From: Pseudomonadota bacterium
GTDB lineage: Bacteria > Pseudomonadota > Gammaproteobacteria > Burkholderiales > JABEVD01
Assembly (NCBI GenBank): GCA_021835845.1
Contig: JAKBJU010000003.1
Location: forward strand, 121,404-185,403
Direction of reading: 5' to 3'
DNA: 64,000 nucleotides
Positions within the stretch are counted from its first letter, which is position 1. Every line of letters starts with the position of its first letter. The notes below the pieces were generated by a model, which saw nothing but the letters and a program-made list of their open reading frames with translations, was not told the DNA's origin and ran no database searches. The position numbers and the translations under genes are program-made. Of this stretch, positions 42,178-52,479 are shown one piece after another.

Positions 42178-42978
42178 TCAGTAATAGGATGCCTTCACCC
42201 GGTAATCCCCGCCGATGACCAGATATTCCGATTCGCCCTGCAGGGCGTGCGGCATCAGGAGTTCGTTGAAGCTCAGCACTTTCACGACGGGCACTTCAGC
42301 TTCGATGATGGTGTCGCCGAATTCGTCGGCGATGCCGCGCTCTCTGGTGAAGGAAGCCAGATTGTTCATGCGCACGATGGCGGATTTCGGGTCTTGCTCC
42401 ATTTCCTTCATATCGTTGGTGCCGCGATAGAGGCGCAGGTGTTTTTTGCCCGTCGCAAGGAAGCGCAGCATCGCCAATTGGCAGAATTCGTACAGCAGGT
42501 CGAACTGTTCCATGATGTCGTTGTTGTTGAATCGGCTGGACATCTTTTCTTCCACATAGGTGATCCAGGCAGGAGAATTGAAGCGCCGTATCGGCTCCTT
42601 GTGGAAGGTCGGAAAAAGCCCGAAGCGGCTTTCCACCCAGCCTTTCAGCACTGCGCCGGCCTGGCCGTTGGAATCGAAGCCCCAGTCTTCCAGAACCTGC
42701 AGATAGCTGGCATAAAAGCGCCGCGCACCATTGCGCTTGCGTTCAAATCCATACCGGCTGTTCATGTATTTCTGAAAAAGCCGCCGCGCCTCATTGAACT
42801 CCTTGGTTTTGTTGAGGGAATCGAACAGGGCGGCATGGGTTTCTCTCGTTCCCCGTATGCAAAGGGGAATCGGGAAGTCGTTGAAGCTCGCGCTCGCCAG
42901 CAGGCCGGTCGGCACGCCGACCAGGTTGCTGCTGTTGCCGCTTGTTGCGATCGAGGTGCTCTCGTCAGATGTTTCCAT
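42178..42978 (-). CDS. draT: NAD+-dinitrogen-reductase ADP-ribosyltransferase DraT
   Basis: DraT switches nitrogenase off by ADP-ribosylating an arginine of NifH. The 266-residue product shows the family sequences FNDFPIPLCIRGTRETHAAL, RRFYASYLQVLEDWGFDSNGQAGAVLKGW (two adjoining parts), YRGTNDMKEMEQ and the C-terminal LVIGGDYRVKASYY. The ATG at 42978 is chosen over the TTG at 42990. It is divergent from nifE across a 196-bp region holding a NifA site. A weak GG-N10-GC match exists on its strand (42991-43004) but would leave almost no leader. Confidence 0.94.
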   Translation of the reverse strand: METSDESTSIATSGNSSNLVGVPTGLLASASFNDFPIPLCIRGTRETHAALFDSLNKTKEFNEARRLFQKYMNSRYGFERKRNGARRFYASYLQVLEDWGFDSNGQAGAVLKGWVESRFGLFPTFHKEPIRRFNSPAWITYVEEKMSSRFNNNDIMEQFDLLYEFCQLAMLRFLATGKKHLRLYRGTNDMKEMEQDPKSAIVRMNNLASFTRERGIADEFGDTIIEAEVPVVKVLSFNELLMPHALQGESEYLVIGGDYRVKASYY

Positions 42979-43055
42979 TACCCGGTACAAGCAAGAAGCA
43001 TTCCTCGCCCGTGAGGCGACAAACAGGCGATGGCAATGTCGGATTGTGTAAGTTT

Positions 43056-43071
43056 TGTAGGATTTGCGACA
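43056..43071. promoter_or_regulatory. NifA upstream activator sequence
   Basis: TGT-AGGATTTGCG-ACA matches the NifA consensus TGT-N10-ACA. Its core closely resembles the one at 63375-63390 (TTGTAGGrTTTGCrACAA). The centre is about 68 bp upstream of the predicted nifE start site, somewhat close. It may also serve draT on the other strand. Confidence 0.75.
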
Positions 43072-43105
43072 AGGATGGTTCCATTGAAATCAACCCGTTA
43101 ACGAG

Positions 43106-43121
43106 TGGCATGGTAATTGCT
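43106..43121 (+). promoter_or_regulatory. Sigma-54 promoter of the nifE operon
   Basis: TGGCATGGTAATTGCT fits TGGCAC-N5-TTGCT with GG at 43107-43108 and GC at 43119-43120. The transcript would start near 43131, 44 bp before the nifE ATG. Confidence 0.82.
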
Positions 43122-43174
43122 CGATAGCGGACGAGGCCCGTCGATTCGGGTGCTCGATCAATGAAGGAGCCGTG

Positions 43175-44569
43175 ATGGCCGGACTCAACGCCAAGGTGCA
43201 GGAAGTATTCGACGAGCCAGGTTGCGAAAAGAACCAGGGCAAGTCGGACAAGGAGCGCAAGAAGGGATGCACCAAACAGCTTCAGCCCGGAGCTGCTGCT
43301 GGGGGGTGCGCCTTCGACGGAGCCAAGATTGCCCTGCAGCCAATCACCGATGTGGCGCATCTCGTTCATGGTCCCATCGCCTGCGAAGGCAATTCCTGGG
43401 ATAACCGGGGTTCGAAATCCTCCGGATCAAGGCTCTACCGCACCGGATTCACCACGGACATCAACGAGACCGATGTGGTTTTTGGCGGAGAGAAGCGGCT
43501 TTTCAAGGCGATCCGGGAAATCATCGACAAGTACGACCCGCCTGCGGTCTTCGTCTATCAGACCTGCGTGACTGCGCTCATAGGCGACGACATCGAGGCG
43601 CTGTGCAAGGCGGCGAAAGAAAAATTCGGCAGGCCGATCGTTCCGATCAACGCTCCGGGCTTCGTGGGCAGCAAGAATCTCGGCAACAAGCTGGCCGGTG
43701 AGGCTCTGCTCGAATACGTGATCGGCACCGAGGAACCGGAATACACCACCTCCTACGACATCAACATCATCGGCGAATACAATCTTTCGGGAGAATTGTG
43801 GCAGGTGAAGCCGCTTCTCGACGAGCTGGGCATCAGGATACTCGCCTGCATTTCGGGAGACGCGAAATACAGCGAAGTTGCGGCCAGCCATCGAGCCAGG
43901 GCGGCCATGATGGTCTGTTCCAAGGCGATGATCAACATCGCGCGCAAGATGGAAGAGCGCTATGCGATTCCCTTTTTCGAGGGCTCATTCTACGGCATAT
44001 CCGACATGAGCGATTCCCTGAGGCAGATCGCGAAGCTCCTGGTGCAGCGCGGGGCGGACGAGGAACTCGTCGATCGCACCGAGAAGCTCATTTCCAGGGA
44101 AGAAGCGGCGGCCTGGGAAAGGATGGCTTCCTACAAGGCGCGCCTGGCGGGAAAGAAGGTGCTGCTCATTACGGGCGGCGTGAAATCCTGGTCTGTGGTT
44201 GCTGCGCTGCAGGAAGCGGGAATGGAAATCGTCGGCACCAGCGTGAAAAAGTCGACCGACGAGGACAAGGAGCGCATCAAGGAGATCATGGGCGAGGACG
44301 CACACATGTTCGACGACATGACCCCAAGGGAAATGTACGCGATGCTGAAGGAGGCGCAGGCCGACATCATGCTCTCCGGCGGGCGCTCGCAATTCATCGC
44401 GCTGAAAGCCAAGATGCCGTGGCTGGACATCAACCAGGAAAGGCATCATGCCTATGCGGGGTACGATGGGATGGTCGCCCTGGTGCATGAGATAGACAAG
44501 GCGCTCTACAACCCGATCTGGGAGCAGGTGAGGAAGCCGGCCCCATGGGAGCAGTCATGGCAGCAGTGA
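43175..44569 (+). CDS. nifE: Nitrogenase FeMo-cofactor scaffold subunit NifE
   Basis: NifE with NifN forms the scaffold on which NifB-co matures into FeMo-co. The 464-residue product has the cofactor/P-cluster-like cysteine positions in the family contexts GCAFDGAKIAL, VHGPIACEGNSWDNRG and VYQTCVTALIGDD, and the typical DINIIGEYNLSGELW. The ATG at 43175 follows AAGGAG. The frame overlaps the start of nifN by 25 bp. It is the first gene of a nine-gene operon. Confidence 0.98.
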   Translation: MAGLNAKVQEVFDEPGCEKNQGKSDKERKKGCTKQLQPGAAAGGCAFDGAKIALQPITDVAHLVHGPIACEGNSWDNRGSKSSGSRLYRTGFTTDINETDVVFGGEKRLFKAIREIIDKYDPPAVFVYQTCVTALIGDDIEALCKAAKEKFGRPIVPINAPGFVGSKNLGNKLAGEALLEYVIGTEEPEYTTSYDINIIGEYNLSGELWQVKPLLDELGIRILACISGDAKYSEVAASHRARAAMMVCSKAMINIARKMEERYAIPFFEGSFYGISDMSDSLRQIAKLLVQRGADEELVDRTEKLISREEAAAWERMASYKARLAGKKVLLITGGVKSWSVVAALQEAGMEIVGTSVKKSTDEDKERIKEIMGEDAHMFDDMTPREMYAMLKEAQADIMLSGGRSQFIALKAKMPWLDINQERHHAYAGYDGMVALVHEIDKALYNPIWEQVRKPAPWEQSWQQ

Positions 44570-45912
44570 GCACATCGCACAAGGCCTGCTCGGTCAATCC
44601 GCTCAAGATGAGCCAGCCCATAGGGGGGGCCCTCGCCTTCATGGGACTCAACAACTGCATGCCTTTGCTGCACGGCTCCCAGGGATGCACCGCGTTCGGC
44701 CTCGTCCTTTTCGTTCGCCATTTCAGGGAGGCCATACCGCTGCAGACCACTGCCATGAACGAAGTGACGACCATCCTGGGCGGAATCGACAACATCGAGC
44801 AGGCGATATTGAACATATCCAAGCGCGCCAATCCCGACATCATCGGAATCTGCTCGACGGGATTGACGGAAACCAAGGGGGACGACGTTGACGGCTACCT
44901 GAAGCTGATCCGCAAGAAGCATCCAGAACTCGATTCGCTCCCCATCGTTTACGTTTCCACGCCGGATTACAAGGATGCTTTCCAGGACGGCTGGAGCAAT
45001 GCAGTCACCGGGATGGTTCGGGCGCTGGTCGAGCCTGCCTCGAACAAGATTCGCAACCAGGTCAACATTCTCGCCGGGAGCCATCTTACTCCCGGGGATA
45101 TCCTGGAGCTGCGGGAGATCGTGGAAGATTTCGGCCTCGATCCCATCATCCTGCCGGATCTTTCCGGTTCTCTCGACGGGCATGTTCCGGAGAACTTCAG
45201 CCCCACCACGCTGGGCGGGACGACCCTCGCCGAAATACGGGCGATGGGGGCATCCGAAGTCACTTTGGTGATCGGCGAGCACATGCTGGCCGCTGCGGTG
45301 GAAATCCAGATCAGGGCCGATGTTCCCTATGCGGTTTTCGACCGGCTGCTCGGACTGGAAGCGAACGATCAGTTCATTGCCTTTCTTTCGAAGACGAGCG
45401 GCAAGCCCGTTCCCGGGAAATACAGGCGCCTGCGCAGCCAGCTTCTGGATGCGATGCTGGATGGCCATTTCTTTTTTGGAGGCAAGAAAATCGCCATCGG
45501 CGCCGAGCCCGATCTGCTGTGGGGGATTTCTGCCATGCTCGCCGAGATGGGATGCGAAATAGCGGCAGCGGTCACCACGACGGCTTCCCCCTTGCTGGAG
45601 CGGGTTCCTGCAAGAGAGGTGCTGATAGGCGATCTGGAAGATCTCGAAATGAGGTCAGGGGAATGCGATCTTTTGATCACCCATTCCCATGGCAGGCAGA
45701 TGGCTGAGCGGCTGGGAATACCGTTTCTGAGGATGGGGCTGCCCATATTCGACAGGCTGGGATCGGCGCACAGGCTCTCCGTGGGATATCGCGGCATGCG
45801 CGACCTGATTTTCGAAATCGGAAACCTGTTCATGGCGAATGACCACGAAGTCGGCCCGGAAAGCTGGGTGAAGGAAAGGGAGAGCGCAGGTGCGCAGGCT
45901 GCGACTCATTAG
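44545..45912 (+). CDS. nifN: Nitrogenase FeMo-cofactor scaffold subunit NifN
   Basis: The partner of NifE. The 455-residue product has NPLKMSQPIGGALAFMGL, the cysteine-containing MPLLHGSQGCTAFG and the central IGICSTGLTETKGDDVDGY. The N-terminus overlaps nifE by 25 bp; an ATG at 44557 is an alternative start. NifN lacks the NifK-like extra N-terminal region, which separates it from a true nitrogenase subunit. Confidence 0.98.
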   Translation: MGAVMAAVSTSHKACSVNPLKMSQPIGGALAFMGLNNCMPLLHGSQGCTAFGLVLFVRHFREAIPLQTTAMNEVTTILGGIDNIEQAILNISKRANPDIIGICSTGLTETKGDDVDGYLKLIRKKHPELDSLPIVYVSTPDYKDAFQDGWSNAVTGMVRALVEPASNKIRNQVNILAGSHLTPGDILELREIVEDFGLDPIILPDLSGSLDGHVPENFSPTTLGGTTLAEIRAMGASEVTLVIGEHMLAAAVEIQIRADVPYAVFDRLLGLEANDQFIAFLSKTSGKPVPGKYRRLRSQLLDAMLDGHFFFGGKKIAIGAEPDLLWGISAMLAEMGCEIAAAVTTTASPLLERVPAREVLIGDLEDLEMRSGECDLLITHSHGRQMAERLGIPFLRMGLPIFDRLGSAHRLSVGYRGMRDLIFEIGNLFMANDHEVGPESWVKERESAGAQAATH

Positions 45913-45937
45913 ATCGGAACGGAACGATGGAGGCTGC

Positions 45938-46348
45938 ATGAAAGTCGCATTTGCAACGCAGGATCTGAAAAGGGTGGATGCCCATTTCGGCTGGGCGAAA
46001 AACATCGCCATTTACGAGGTCATGCCGGAGGGGAGCCATTTCGTCGAGGCGATCCAGTTCGAGGGAGACCTTCAGGAAGACGGCAACGAGGACAAGCTGG
46101 CACCCAAGATCGAGGCGATCAGGGATTGCGCCATCCTGTATGTGGCTGCGATAGGCGGCTCGGGCGCAGCCAGGGTGGTTGCGAACAAGATCCATCCGAT
46201 CAAGGTGCATCAGCCCGAAGAGATAGCCGAGCTACTGCAGAAATTGCAGGACGTATTGAAGGGAACCCCGCCGCCCTGGCTGCGCAAGGTGTTGATGAAG
46301 GGGCAGGAAAAGAATTTCGATTTCGAAGAAGAGGTGGAGCATGGTTGA
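45938..46348 (+). CDS. nifX: FeMo-cofactor carrier NifX
   Basis: NifX holds NifB-co or VK-cluster intermediates for NifEN. The 136-residue single-domain product has [20 protein letters not shown] and [23 protein letters not shown], the family core. The ATG at 45938 follows GGAGG. It lies 25 bp after nifN and overlaps the next gene by 8 bp. Confidence 0.95.
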   Translation: MKVAFATQDLKRVDAHFGWAKNIAIYEVMPEGSHFVEAIQFEGDLQEDGNEDKLAPKIEAIRDCAILYVAAIGGSGAARVVANKIHPIKVHQPEEIAELLQKLQDVLKGTPPPWLRKVLMKGQEKNFDFEEEVEHG

Positions 46349-46802
46349 GGCAGTCGAAGCAAGCCCTATGGAATCCCTGTTCGTCGGGGAACTCGTCAAG
46401 CAGTGGCGCGCCCAGGATTCCTTCGGAACCTGGGAGAAGAAAAGCGACGAACTGCTGCTCGAACCCTATGTCGTCGACAAGGAAAAGCGCAAGACGCTGC
46501 CCATCATGGGCGACCCGGATCCTGAAACGCTCTGGCGTCTCGAGCTTTTCTACAACGCGGTAGGGATGGCCATAGAAAAGCAGGCAGGGGTCATGGTGAG
46601 CCCCATGATGAAGATGCACCACGAAGGTTTCGGTCGCATGGTCCTGATCGCGGGGCGACTTATTGTCGTGAACAAGCAGTTGCGGGATGTACATCGTTTC
46701 GGGTTCCTCAGCCTGGAAAAGCTGGCCGAGGAAGGTGAAAAACTGGTGGCTGCAGGGGTGGAAATGATCAACAAGTACCCCGAGGTCGCCAAATACGGCT
46801 AG
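46341..46802 (+). CDS. NifX-associated nitrogen fixation protein (DUF269)
   Basis: The 153-residue product matches the conserved protein found right after nifX in most diazotrophs ([58 protein letters not shown]). Its exact role in cofactor synthesis is not established. It overlaps nifX by 8 bp. Confidence 0.93.
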   Translation: MVEAVEASPMESLFVGELVKQWRAQDSFGTWEKKSDELLLEPYVVDKEKRKTLPIMGDPDPETLWRLELFYNAVGMAIEKQAGVMVSPMMKMHHEGFGRMVLIAGRLIVVNKQLRDVHRFGFLSLEKLAEEGEKLVAAGVEMINKYPEVAKYG

Positions 46803-46811
46803 GAGGCTGCC

Positions 46812-47114
46812 ATGTTGGAACTGATCGAATGCTCCATTGAAATGGATGATGCACAGCATTGGCTGTCCATCATGCGCGATGCGGAAATCGAGAAACTCTG
46901 GAAAGGAAAGCAAGGCATGGAAGAAGTGGACGAAATGAAGGCCCAGGTCAAGAAGCTGAACGCGCAGGCAACTGCGCTGAAGATGGATCTGCACGACCTT
47001 TCGGAAGATTTGCCGACAGGCTGGGAGAAAATAATGGAAGTGGCCGGAAAAGCCTACAATGCTTATCAGAGCCTGGATGCGGCGAAAAGACGCCTTGCGG
47101 CCGCAGGCAACTGA
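46812..47114 (+). CDS. DUF683 / CCE_0567-type small nif-cluster protein, with N-terminal extension
   Basis: The C-terminal 65 residues (EVDEMKAQVKKLNAQATALK, MDLHDLSEDLPTGWEKI, ending AAKRRLAA) are the usual two-helix DUF683 protein of nif clusters, a small metal-binding helical hairpin. Here an additional 35 residues (ELIECSIEMDDAQHWLSIMR) precede them. The ATG at 46812 has a perfect AGGAGG, better than the internal ATG at 46917 (GGAAAGCAAGG), so the longer form is preferred. It lies 9 bp after the DUF269 gene. Confidence 0.85.
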   Translation: MLELIECSIEMDDAQHWLSIMRDAEIEKLWKGKQGMEEVDEMKAQVKKLNAQATALKMDLHDLSEDLPTGWEKIMEVAGKAYNAYQSLDAAKRRLAAAGN

Positions 47115-47116
47115 AC

Positions 47117-47419
47117 ATGAGCGACATCACCATCACCATGCCTGACGGGCGGACCTGGACGCCGAAATTCGTCAAGGAGATCAGTCAGGAAAAGTGCATA
47201 GGTTGCGGACGATGCTTCAAGGTCTGCGGGCGGGACGTGCTGCAACTCGTGGGCATCGACGACGAGGGGCAGTATGTCGCGGTCGGGGAAGACGACGAGG
47301 ATGACGAGTATGAAAAGAAGGTGATGACCATTGCCAACCAGATGAATTGCGTCGGGTGCGAAGCCTGTTCGAAGATCTGCCCCAAGAAATGCTATACCCA
47401 CGAGGCCATGAGCGAATAA
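47117..47419 (+). CDS. fdxB: Nif-specific ferredoxin III (FdxB), 2x[4Fe-4S]
   Basis: The 100-residue product has two cluster motifs, CIGCGRCFKVC and CVGCEACSKICPKKC, separated by an acidic loop (VGEDDEDDEYEKK), as in the FdxB-type ferredoxins next to nifQ. It may give electrons to nitrogenase or cofactor assembly. It starts 2 bp after the DUF683 gene and 2 bp before nifQ. Confidence 0.94.
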   Translation: MSDITITMPDGRTWTPKFVKEISQEKCIGCGRCFKVCGRDVLQLVGIDDEGQYVAVGEDDEDDEYEKKVMTIANQMNCVGCEACSKICPKKCYTHEAMSE

Positions 47420-47421
47420 TC

Positions 47422-47796
47422 ATGGAAGCGGCAGCATTCGAGTCGCGTTCTGCGGCAGGCAGGGCCGACGAATACGACGATTTGCTTGCGCTGCTGCTCG
47501 ATCACGCAAGCAGCCTTGAGGCGGAAGAACTGGCCCGCGAGATCGCGACCGCCTGCCTTGGGGGCAACCATCTCTGGCAGGATCTGGGGCTTGCCGACAG
47601 GCAGCGTCTTTCGGACATGCTCGATGAGCATTTCCATCCCCTGTTTCTCAAGAATGTCGCCAACATGAAATGGAAGAAATTCTTTTACAAGCAGCTTTGC
47701 GAAAGAATGGAAGTGAATGCCTGCAGATCGCCAAGTTGCGCGGTATGCAGGGATCACGACAACTGCTTCGGCCCAGAGGTGTCCGGTGCCATGTAG
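47422..47796 (+). CDS. nifQ: Molybdenum-processing protein NifQ
   Basis: NifQ carries a Mo-Fe-S cluster and gives molybdenum to NifEN/NifH for FeMo-co synthesis. The 124-residue product is on the short side for NifQ but keeps the diagnostic Cys motif C-x4-C-x2-C-x5-C near the C-terminus (NACRSPSCAVCRDHDNCFG), and the segments LGGNHLWQDLGL and MKWKKFFYKQLCERM. It sits between fdxB and modE, grouping Mo handling genes. Confidence 0.93.
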   Translation: MEAAAFESRSAAGRADEYDDLLALLLDHASSLEAEELAREIATACLGGNHLWQDLGLADRQRLSDMLDEHFHPLFLKNVANMKWKKFFYKQLCERMEVNACRSPSCAVCRDHDNCFGPEVSGAM

Positions 47797-47817
47797 CCTG
47801 TGCACAATGGGAAAGCC

Positions 47818-48618
47818 ATGGACGGCAAGCCCGGACTGAAGGGTAGGCTTCTGCTTGAGAAGGATGGAGCGGCCTATCTCGGCGGAAAGCGCATCGAACT
47901 TTTGGAGGCCATAGATCGCCATGGTTCCATAGCTTCCGCTGCAAAAGCAGTCGGAATGAGCTACAAGGGTGCGTGGGATGCGATCGACGCGATGAACAAC
48001 CAGTCGGATCAACCCCTGGTGCTGCGCTCCATCGGCGGCAAACACGGTGGCGGGACAGAGCTTACCGGGTATGGCAGAAACATCATACGTCTCTTCAGGA
48101 GAGGAGAAGGCGAGTATCAGCGCATTCTGGCTGCCCTGATCGAAGGTGTGGAGGATTTCGATGCTCTGCAGGATTTTCTCGGAAGATTTTCCATGCGCAC
48201 CAGCGCGCGCAACCAGTTCGCAGGCAGGATTGCGCACCTGACCAGGGGGGCGGTGAACGTCGACGTCCGCATCAAACTGGATGAAAAGAACGAGATCGCT
48301 TCCGTCGTGACGGTCGACAGCGCGGATTCTCTCGGGCTCGAAATCGGGATGGAAGTTTATGCGCTCGTCAAGGCGCCTTCGGTTATCCTCACTACCGATT
48401 TGGCCGGGCGCTTCAGCGCGGAGAACAGACTTTGCGGCACTGTTTCCCGCCTCCATGTGGGCGAAGTGAATGCGGAAGTGATGCTGGTTTTGGGGAACGA
48501 GAAGACGGTGACGGCCATTGTCACCCTGGACACGTTCAACAGGCTGGGGCTTGTCGAAGGCGCTTCCGCCTGCGCGATGTTCAACGCATCCAGCGTGATT
48601 CTCGCGCTCGTCCGGTAG
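47818..48618 (+). CDS. modE: Molybdate-responsive regulator ModE
   Basis: ModE binds molybdate and represses mod genes. The 266-residue product has an N-terminal winged helix (LLEAIDRHGSIASAAKAVGMSYKGAWDAID, as adjoining helices, then GGKHGGGTELTGYG) and two TOBE/Mop domains (TSARNQFAGRIAHLTRGAVN; and a second after residue 190), as in E. coli ModE. The ATG at 47818 has GGGAAA upstream; a GTG at 47800 is possible. It is co-transcribed with nifQ (3-21 bp gap). The likely target is the Mo-box at 53795-53818. Confidence 0.95.
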   Translation: MDGKPGLKGRLLLEKDGAAYLGGKRIELLEAIDRHGSIASAAKAVGMSYKGAWDAIDAMNNQSDQPLVLRSIGGKHGGGTELTGYGRNIIRLFRRGEGEYQRILAALIEGVEDFDALQDFLGRFSMRTSARNQFAGRIAHLTRGAVNVDVRIKLDEKNEIASVVTVDSADSLGLEIGMEVYALVKAPSVILTTDLAGRFSAENRLCGTVSRLHVGEVNAEVMLVLGNEKTVTAIVTLDTFNRLGLVEGASACAMFNASSVILALVR

Positions 48619-48646
48619 CGCTTCGACAATTTTCCGGAGGGTACAC

Positions 48647-48940
48647 ATGATGATGACTATGCAGGCCAAAATGGGATTCGCGGGCGAACACGCCCATATC
48701 GCCTCAGAGGAGGAGATATCCGCAGGACTCAATGCCGCGAACAGGGTGTTTTCAAGCCACCATGTCGATCCGGCGGATTGTGCAGCGGCCAATCAGAAAC
48801 TGGGACGGGACGAGCTCCTCACCAGGGAAGAAGCCAAGCTTTGCGTGATCTGGGGGGAGGCCGATGACATGGCTTTCCGCGCGGTCACTCTCGGCTGGCT
48901 GGCACGGGACATCGACATCAGGCTGGTGCTGCAGGATTGA
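48647..48940 (+). CDS. Hypothetical protein at the end of the nifE operon
   Basis: The 97-residue soluble product (EEEISAGLNAANRVFSSHHV; REEAKLCVIWGEADDMAFRA; ending DIDIRLVLQD) is not recognised. The ATG at 48647 has GGAGGG about 6 bp upstream, and it is 28 bp after modE on the same strand, so it belongs to the operon. It probably has a role in nif or molybdenum metabolism by association only. Confidence 0.6.
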   Translation: MMMTMQAKMGFAGEHAHIASEEEISAGLNAANRVFSSHHVDPADCAAANQKLGRDELLTREEAKLCVIWGEADDMAFRAVTLGWLARDIDIRLVLQD

Positions 48941-48949
48941 TGCTATATG

Positions 48950-48983
48950 TGCATGCAGTCAAGGGTCATGCAATTTTCTTTTG
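48950..48983 (+). terminator. Possible terminator of the nifE operon
   Basis: TGCATG (48950-48955) pairs with CATGCA (48967-48972) over an 11-nt loop and is followed by ATTTTCTTTT. The stem is short. It overlaps the 3' end of the convergent acetyltransferase gene. Confidence 0.35.
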
Positions 48984-49484
48984 CCAGAACAAGGCCTTTC
49001 CGGTTTCTGGGTTAAGTTCGTAGCCATCAAAACCGTAAGCCCTGTATGCTGCCTGGGCAACTTGGTTGCCTTCCAGAACTTCGAGGGTCAGTTTGCAACA
49101 CCCCAGGCTTCTTGCGATTTCCTCCGCTTTTGCCAGCAAACGCATCGAGATCCCACGCCCCCGGAATTCCGGGGCAACGACCATGTCATGCACGTTCAGC
49201 AATGGCTTGCAAGCGAAAGTGGAAAAGCCCTCCATGCAGATGGCAAGTCCGGCGGGTTTTTCGTGAACAAAAGCAATGACGGAATAAATGCCCTGGCGTG
49301 TTTCAAGTTCGGAAACCAGGTTCTGCTTCGCGAAAGCGGAAAGTTCCGCGCCGCCACCCATTTCATCCTTGGCGTATTCGTTCAAGAGATAAACGACAGC
49401 CTCTGCGTGGGCCGGAATGGATAAATCTGCGATCAGAATATTTTCCACGGTGGCCAGTTTAGCGCGGCGTGTGCCTTTTGTCAC
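48966..49484 (-). CDS. GNAT-family N-acetyltransferase
   Basis: The 172-residue product has the GNAT acetyl-CoA motif A (LNVHDMVVAPEFRGRGISMR) and motif B region (LTLEVLEGNQVAQAAYRAYGF). The substrate is unknown. The gene follows modC by 17 bp on the same strand, so it might be co-transcribed with the mod operon, although the annotated start (ATG 49484) may be too early: a GTG about 12 codons in gives a more usual beginning (VENILIADLS). Confidence 0.82.
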   Translation of the reverse strand: MTKGTRRAKLATVENILIADLSIPAHAEAVVYLLNEYAKDEMGGGAELSAFAKQNLVSELETRQGIYSVIAFVHEKPAGLAICMEGFSTFACKPLLNVHDMVVAPEFRGRGISMRLLAKAEEIARSLGCCKLTLEVLEGNQVAQAAYRAYGFDGYELNPETGKALFWQKKIA

Positions 49485-49501
49485 CTTCCCGGAGCGCTCG
49501 G

Positions 49502-50569
49502 TCAGCCGATCAGTGCCACGGTCTTGATCTGGACCCAGACGGGCTGGCCGGGGGAAAGGCCGAGTGCTGCGGCGGAGCGTTTGGTGAGGCGCGAGACGAT
49601 GGGGGTGCCGCCCACATCCACCCTTGCCAGGGACTGCGCAGGGTGGGCGTCGTCCGCTATTTCAGCAATCGTTCCCTGCATCAGGTTGAGTATGCTGGTG
49701 TGTTCCGTATGCGCAGCCGCGAGGCTCACGTCTCGAGCGAGGATGCGCACGCGGACAGGATGGCCGAGGGTCATGCCGTTGTCCCGCACCCAAAGCTCCC
49801 CTCCTGCGAAATCGGCCCGGACCAGGTGCCATGCCTCGTCGCGCGCGCCGATCACGGCGTCGATCACTACCCCCGCGTCTTCCCCGAGGCGAATGGGCAG
49901 ATCGAGCCTGGCCAGGGTTTCCGAGAGGGGACCATCGGCGACTACTCGGCCCTTTTCCATGACGACCAGGTGGTCCGCGAGCCTCGCCACTTCGTCGGGA
50001 GAATGGCTGACATAGAGGATGGGAATGGAGAGCTCTTCGTGCAGCCGTTCGAGGTAGGGCAATATTTCCTGCTTGCGGGCCAAGTCGAGGGCTGCGAGCG
50101 GCTCGTCCATGAGCAGTATCCCGGGATTGACGAGAAGCGCGCGGGCGATAGCCACCCGCTGGCGCTCGCCGCCGGAAAGATTTTCAGGTCGACGCTCTAG
50201 GAGATGATTGATTCCCAGCAGGTCCAGGGCGTTGTCGAGATCGATCCGGCGGATTCCGCTGCGGCGCATCCCGTATTCCAGGTTGCGCCTGATGTCGAGA
50301 TGGGGAAAAAGGTTCGCTTCCTGGAAAACATAGCCCAGCCGCCGTTTGTGGGTAGGCAGAAAATAGTCGCCGTCCTGCCAGATCTCGCCCGCTACATAAA
50401 GGTAGCCGCCGGGCGCTCGCTCCAAGCCCGCCAGGCAGCGCAGCAGCGTGGTCTTGCCGGAACCGGAAGGGCCGAAAAGCGCGGTGATGCCCCGTCCGGG
50501 CAGGGAAAGGTCGACATCCAGAGTAAATTCATTCCGCTCAAGCTTGAGCCGGGCATCGACAGGCTTCAT
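49502..50569 (-). CDS. modC: Molybdate ABC transporter ATPase ModC
   Basis: The 355-residue product has the ABC ATPase core (Walker [10 protein letters not shown], signature [16 protein letters not shown], Walker [13 protein letters not shown]) and a C-terminal TOBE/Mop domain (about 290-355) that binds molybdate and trans-inhibits the transporter. It overlaps modB by 4 bp. Confidence 0.97.
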   Translation of the reverse strand: MKPVDARLKLERNEFTLDVDLSLPGRGITALFGPSGSGKTTLLRCLAGLERAPGGYLYVAGEIWQDGDYFLPTHKRRLGYVFQEANLFPHLDIRRNLEYGMRRSGIRRIDLDNALDLLGINHLLERRPENLSGGERQRVAIARALLVNPGILLMDEPLAALDLARKQEILPYLERLHEELSIPILYVSHSPDEVARLADHLVVMEKGRVVADGPLSETLARLDLPIRLGEDAGVVIDAVIGARDEAWHLVRADFAGGELWVRDNGMTLGHPVRVRILARDVSLAAAHTEHTSILNLMQGTIAEIADDAHPAQSLARVDVGGTPIVSRLTKRSAAALGLSPGQPVWVQIKTVALIG

Positions 50570-51246
50570 GGCTCGGCGGCCTTTTGGCGGGGTTTTAACG
50601 CATTCATGGCAACGAGAACCAGGAAGGAAAACGCCAGCATGCCGCCTGCGAGCCAGTGGGCTTCCGTGTATTCAAGCGCCTCGACATGGTTGTATATCTG
50701 CACCGAAATAACGCGGGTCTTGTCCGGGATGTTGCCGCCTATCATGAGCACCACGCCGAATTCTCCTACCGTATGGGCGAAGCTCAGGAAGGAAGAAGTG
50801 ACGAAGCCGGGCTTTGCCAGAGGCACGGCCACGCTGAAGAAGGCGTCCAGCGGAGATGCGCGCAGGGTGGCGGCCGCTTCCAGCGGTCGGTCTCCGATCG
50901 CTTCGAAGGCGTTCTGCAGGGGTTGGACGAAGAAGGGCAGGGAATAGAGGGTGGATGCGATCACGAGCCCCGGGAAGGTGAAAGGCAAAAGACCCAGCCC
51001 AAGGGATTGGGTCAGGTGGCCGAGAAAACCACTGGGGCCCATCAGGAGCAGCAGATAGAAGCCCAGAACCGTGGGGGGCAGGACAAGCGGCAGGGTGACT
51101 ATCGCGCCCACCGACGACCTCAGCCGGGAGCGGGTTCGGGCAAGCCACCAGGCGATGGGAGTGCCCAGGATGAGGAGGAGCAAAGTGACGACCGTGGCGA
51201 GTTCCAGGGTCAGGCGTATCGCACCGAAATCTTCGGAAGTTGGCAT
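50566..51246 (-). CDS. modB: Molybdate ABC transporter permease ModB
   Basis: The 226-residue product has five membrane helices and the permease EAA loop ([25 protein letters not shown]) that docks ModC. It lies between modA (2-bp gap) and modC (4-bp overlap). Confidence 0.97.
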   Translation of the reverse strand: MPTSEDFGAIRLTLELATVVTLLLLILGTPIAWWLARTRSRLRSSVGAIVTLPLVLPPTVLGFYLLLLMGPSGFLGHLTQSLGLGLLPFTFPGLVIASTLYSLPFFVQPLQNAFEAIGDRPLEAAATLRASPLDAFFSVAVPLAKPGFVTSSFLSFAHTVGEFGVVLMIGGNIPDKTRVISVQIYNHVEALEYTEAHWLAGGMLAFSFLVLVAMNALKPRQKAAEP

Positions 51247-51248
51247 GT

Positions 51249-52435
<1,187 letters not shown>

Positions 52436-52479
52436 GTCCAATCTCCTTAAATCAGAAATTCAATGTGGCCTGTGGTTTT

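Noticed and set aside
42991..43004. GG-N10-GC match on the minus strand before draT
   Set aside because: The -24 region is poor (AGGAAT) and the start site would fall on the start codon.
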